The notes under the pieces were generated by a model that made no database searches, had not been told where the DNA came from, and saw nothing but the letters and a program-made list of their open reading frames with translations. A program made the position numbers and the translations under genes. Source: JAVBJN01 sp031546985 (GTDB lineage Bacteria > Bacteroidota > Bacteroidia > Chitinophagales > Chitinophagaceae). Taken from it: 41,732 bases of DNA. Every line of letters starts with the position of its first letter. Position 1 is the first letter of the stretch. The stretch lies in the NCBI GenBank assembly GCA_031546985.1, contig JAVBJN010000031.1, forward strand, positions 1 through 41,732, in the 5' to 3' direction. Of this stretch, positions 41,136-41,732 are shown one piece after another.

Positions 41136-41549
41136 ATGACGGCTAAACCCCGTACATATTGGTATACCCTATTGGCCTTAACGGCAATATATGGCTGGTT
41201 ATGGCTCCAGTTCAGCAACCGGGGCCATCATCGCCCGTTACCGGTGTGTATCATTAAGAATATAACCGGCTATCCCTGCCCATCCTGCGGCACCACCAGG
41301 GGTGTAATGGCGCTGCTGCACGGCCAGTGGGCAACCGCCCTATGGCTCAATCCGCTTAGCATTGTAGCTATTATTACCCTCATTACCACTACCCTGCTTT
41401 TTACCTTAGATACCTTTTTGCCCGGTCGCGACCGGCTGGGCCAAACCTGGAACCAACTGGAAACCCAGCTGCGCAAACCTGCTGTTTTAATCATTTTCGG
41501 GTTGCTCATTACCAGCAATTGGATCTGGAACATACTAAAAGCACTATAA
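41136..41549 (+). CDS. DUF2752 membrane protein
   Basis: The 137-residue protein has three hydrophobic helices. The DUF2752 signature is complete: ITGYPCPSCGTTRGVMALLHGQWATALWLNP, including the CPxCGxTR motif. The pair of cysteines could bind a metal or form a redox site, but the family role is unknown. It lies between the TM2 gene and a DUF4870-like gene. Confidence 0.9.
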   Translation: MTAKPRTYWYTLLALTAIYGWLWLQFSNRGHHRPLPVCIIKNITGYPCPSCGTTRGVMALLHGQWATALWLNPLSIVAIITLITTTLLFTLDTFLPGRDRLGQTWNQLETQLRKPAVLIIFGLLITSNWIWNILKAL

Positions 41550-41552
41550 CCT

Positions 41553-41732
41553 ATGGCATACACCCTGCCTCAATCACCTGCTACCCTCGACCATGAGCGG
41601 GAAAAAGCGTCTTACGGCTACCTTATGTCTATGGTGGCCGCCATGGTAGGCCTCCCTTTTCCTATCATTAACCTGCTGGCTACCGGCCTTTACCTGCTGG
41701 GGCAGCGCCGGCAAAGCTATTTTGTACGCTTC
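41553..41732 (+). CDS. DUF4870-like membrane protein, N-terminal fragment (continues beyond window)
   Basis: The frame is open from ATG 41553 to the window edge, 60 residues. It starts MAYTLPQSPATLDHEREKA, followed by a membrane helix (YLMSMVAAMVGLPFPIINLLATGLYLL) and QRRQSYFVRF. Start, helix and the Q-S-YFVRF segment fit DUF4870-type proteins, which often follow TM2 and DUF2752 genes in Bacteroidota. Three bases separate it from the DUF2752 stop. Confidence 0.7.
   Translation, partial: MAYTLPQSPATLDHEREKASYGYLMSMVAAMVGLPFPIINLLATGLYLLGQRRQSYFVRF

Overview
The window looks like a chromosome segment from a member of Bacteroidota, most likely family Chitinophagaceae. The lineage call rests on three proteins with type IX secretion (T9SS) C-terminal domains or close look-alikes, a TonB-dependent receptor paired with a DUF4249 lipoprotein, families such as DUF3667, DUF4199 and BatA-type proteins, a tRNA gene without an encoded CCA end, and many promoters with the Bacteroidota -7 box TAnnTTTG and little Shine-Dalgarno signal. 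No 16S gene is present, so the genus is open.

Layout. 1-430: the end of an IS3-type insertion sequence (minus strand, cut by the window edge), a tRNA-Pro(GGG) with its terminator, and a truncated second copy of the tRNA 5' half behind an intact-looking promoter. 1.0-3.6 kb: two secreted proteins, one almost only a T9SS-like domain and one a large choice-of-anchor L / HYR adhesin-like protein. 3.7-4.7 kb (minus): a DUF3667 membrane protein. 4.9-9.7 kb: an operon of a BatA/VWA-like membrane protein, a dihydroorotase homologue that has lost nearly all metal ligands, a DUF4199 protein and a family 2 glycosyltransferase. 9.9-12.4 kb: a TonB-dependent receptor. 12.47-12.98 kb: four tandem copies of a palindromic repeat. 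13.1-17.2 kb: a LysR regulator, a YeiH-type exporter, a DUF1003 protein and a beta-helix lipoprotein. 17.3-20.5 kb (minus): TonB receptor plus DUF4249 lipoprotein.

20.8-29.2 kb is a long co-directional run: miaB, a sigma-54 activator with an altered GAFTGA loop, lptE, a TPR-like protein, secG, mltG, yihY-like, a heme c / copper monooxygenase lipoprotein and a thioredoxin-like protein. 29.6-30.9 kb holds an SGNH-like protein convergent with a TlpA-like thioredoxin. 31.0-33.8 kb holds a GbsR-type regulator, its probable palindromic operator, and an operon of two paralogous four-helix membrane proteins, a third membrane protein and a TIGR01777 epimerase. 33.8-34.2 kb is repeat-rich, followed by mnmA, a lipoprotein and a T9SS-secreted subtilase. 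38.1-40.5 kb (minus) has an RsmB-like rRNA methyltransferase and odhB. 40.8 kb to the end has a TM2 / DUF2752 / DUF4870-like membrane gene set, the last one cut by the window edge.

Most of the region is ordinary core-genome content. The least explained parts are the heme-PHM/thioredoxin pair, the GbsR-controlled membrane operon, the pseudo-dihydroorotase, and a family of GC-core hairpin repeats seen at four loci. All family calls are from reading the translated sequence; no database search was run.
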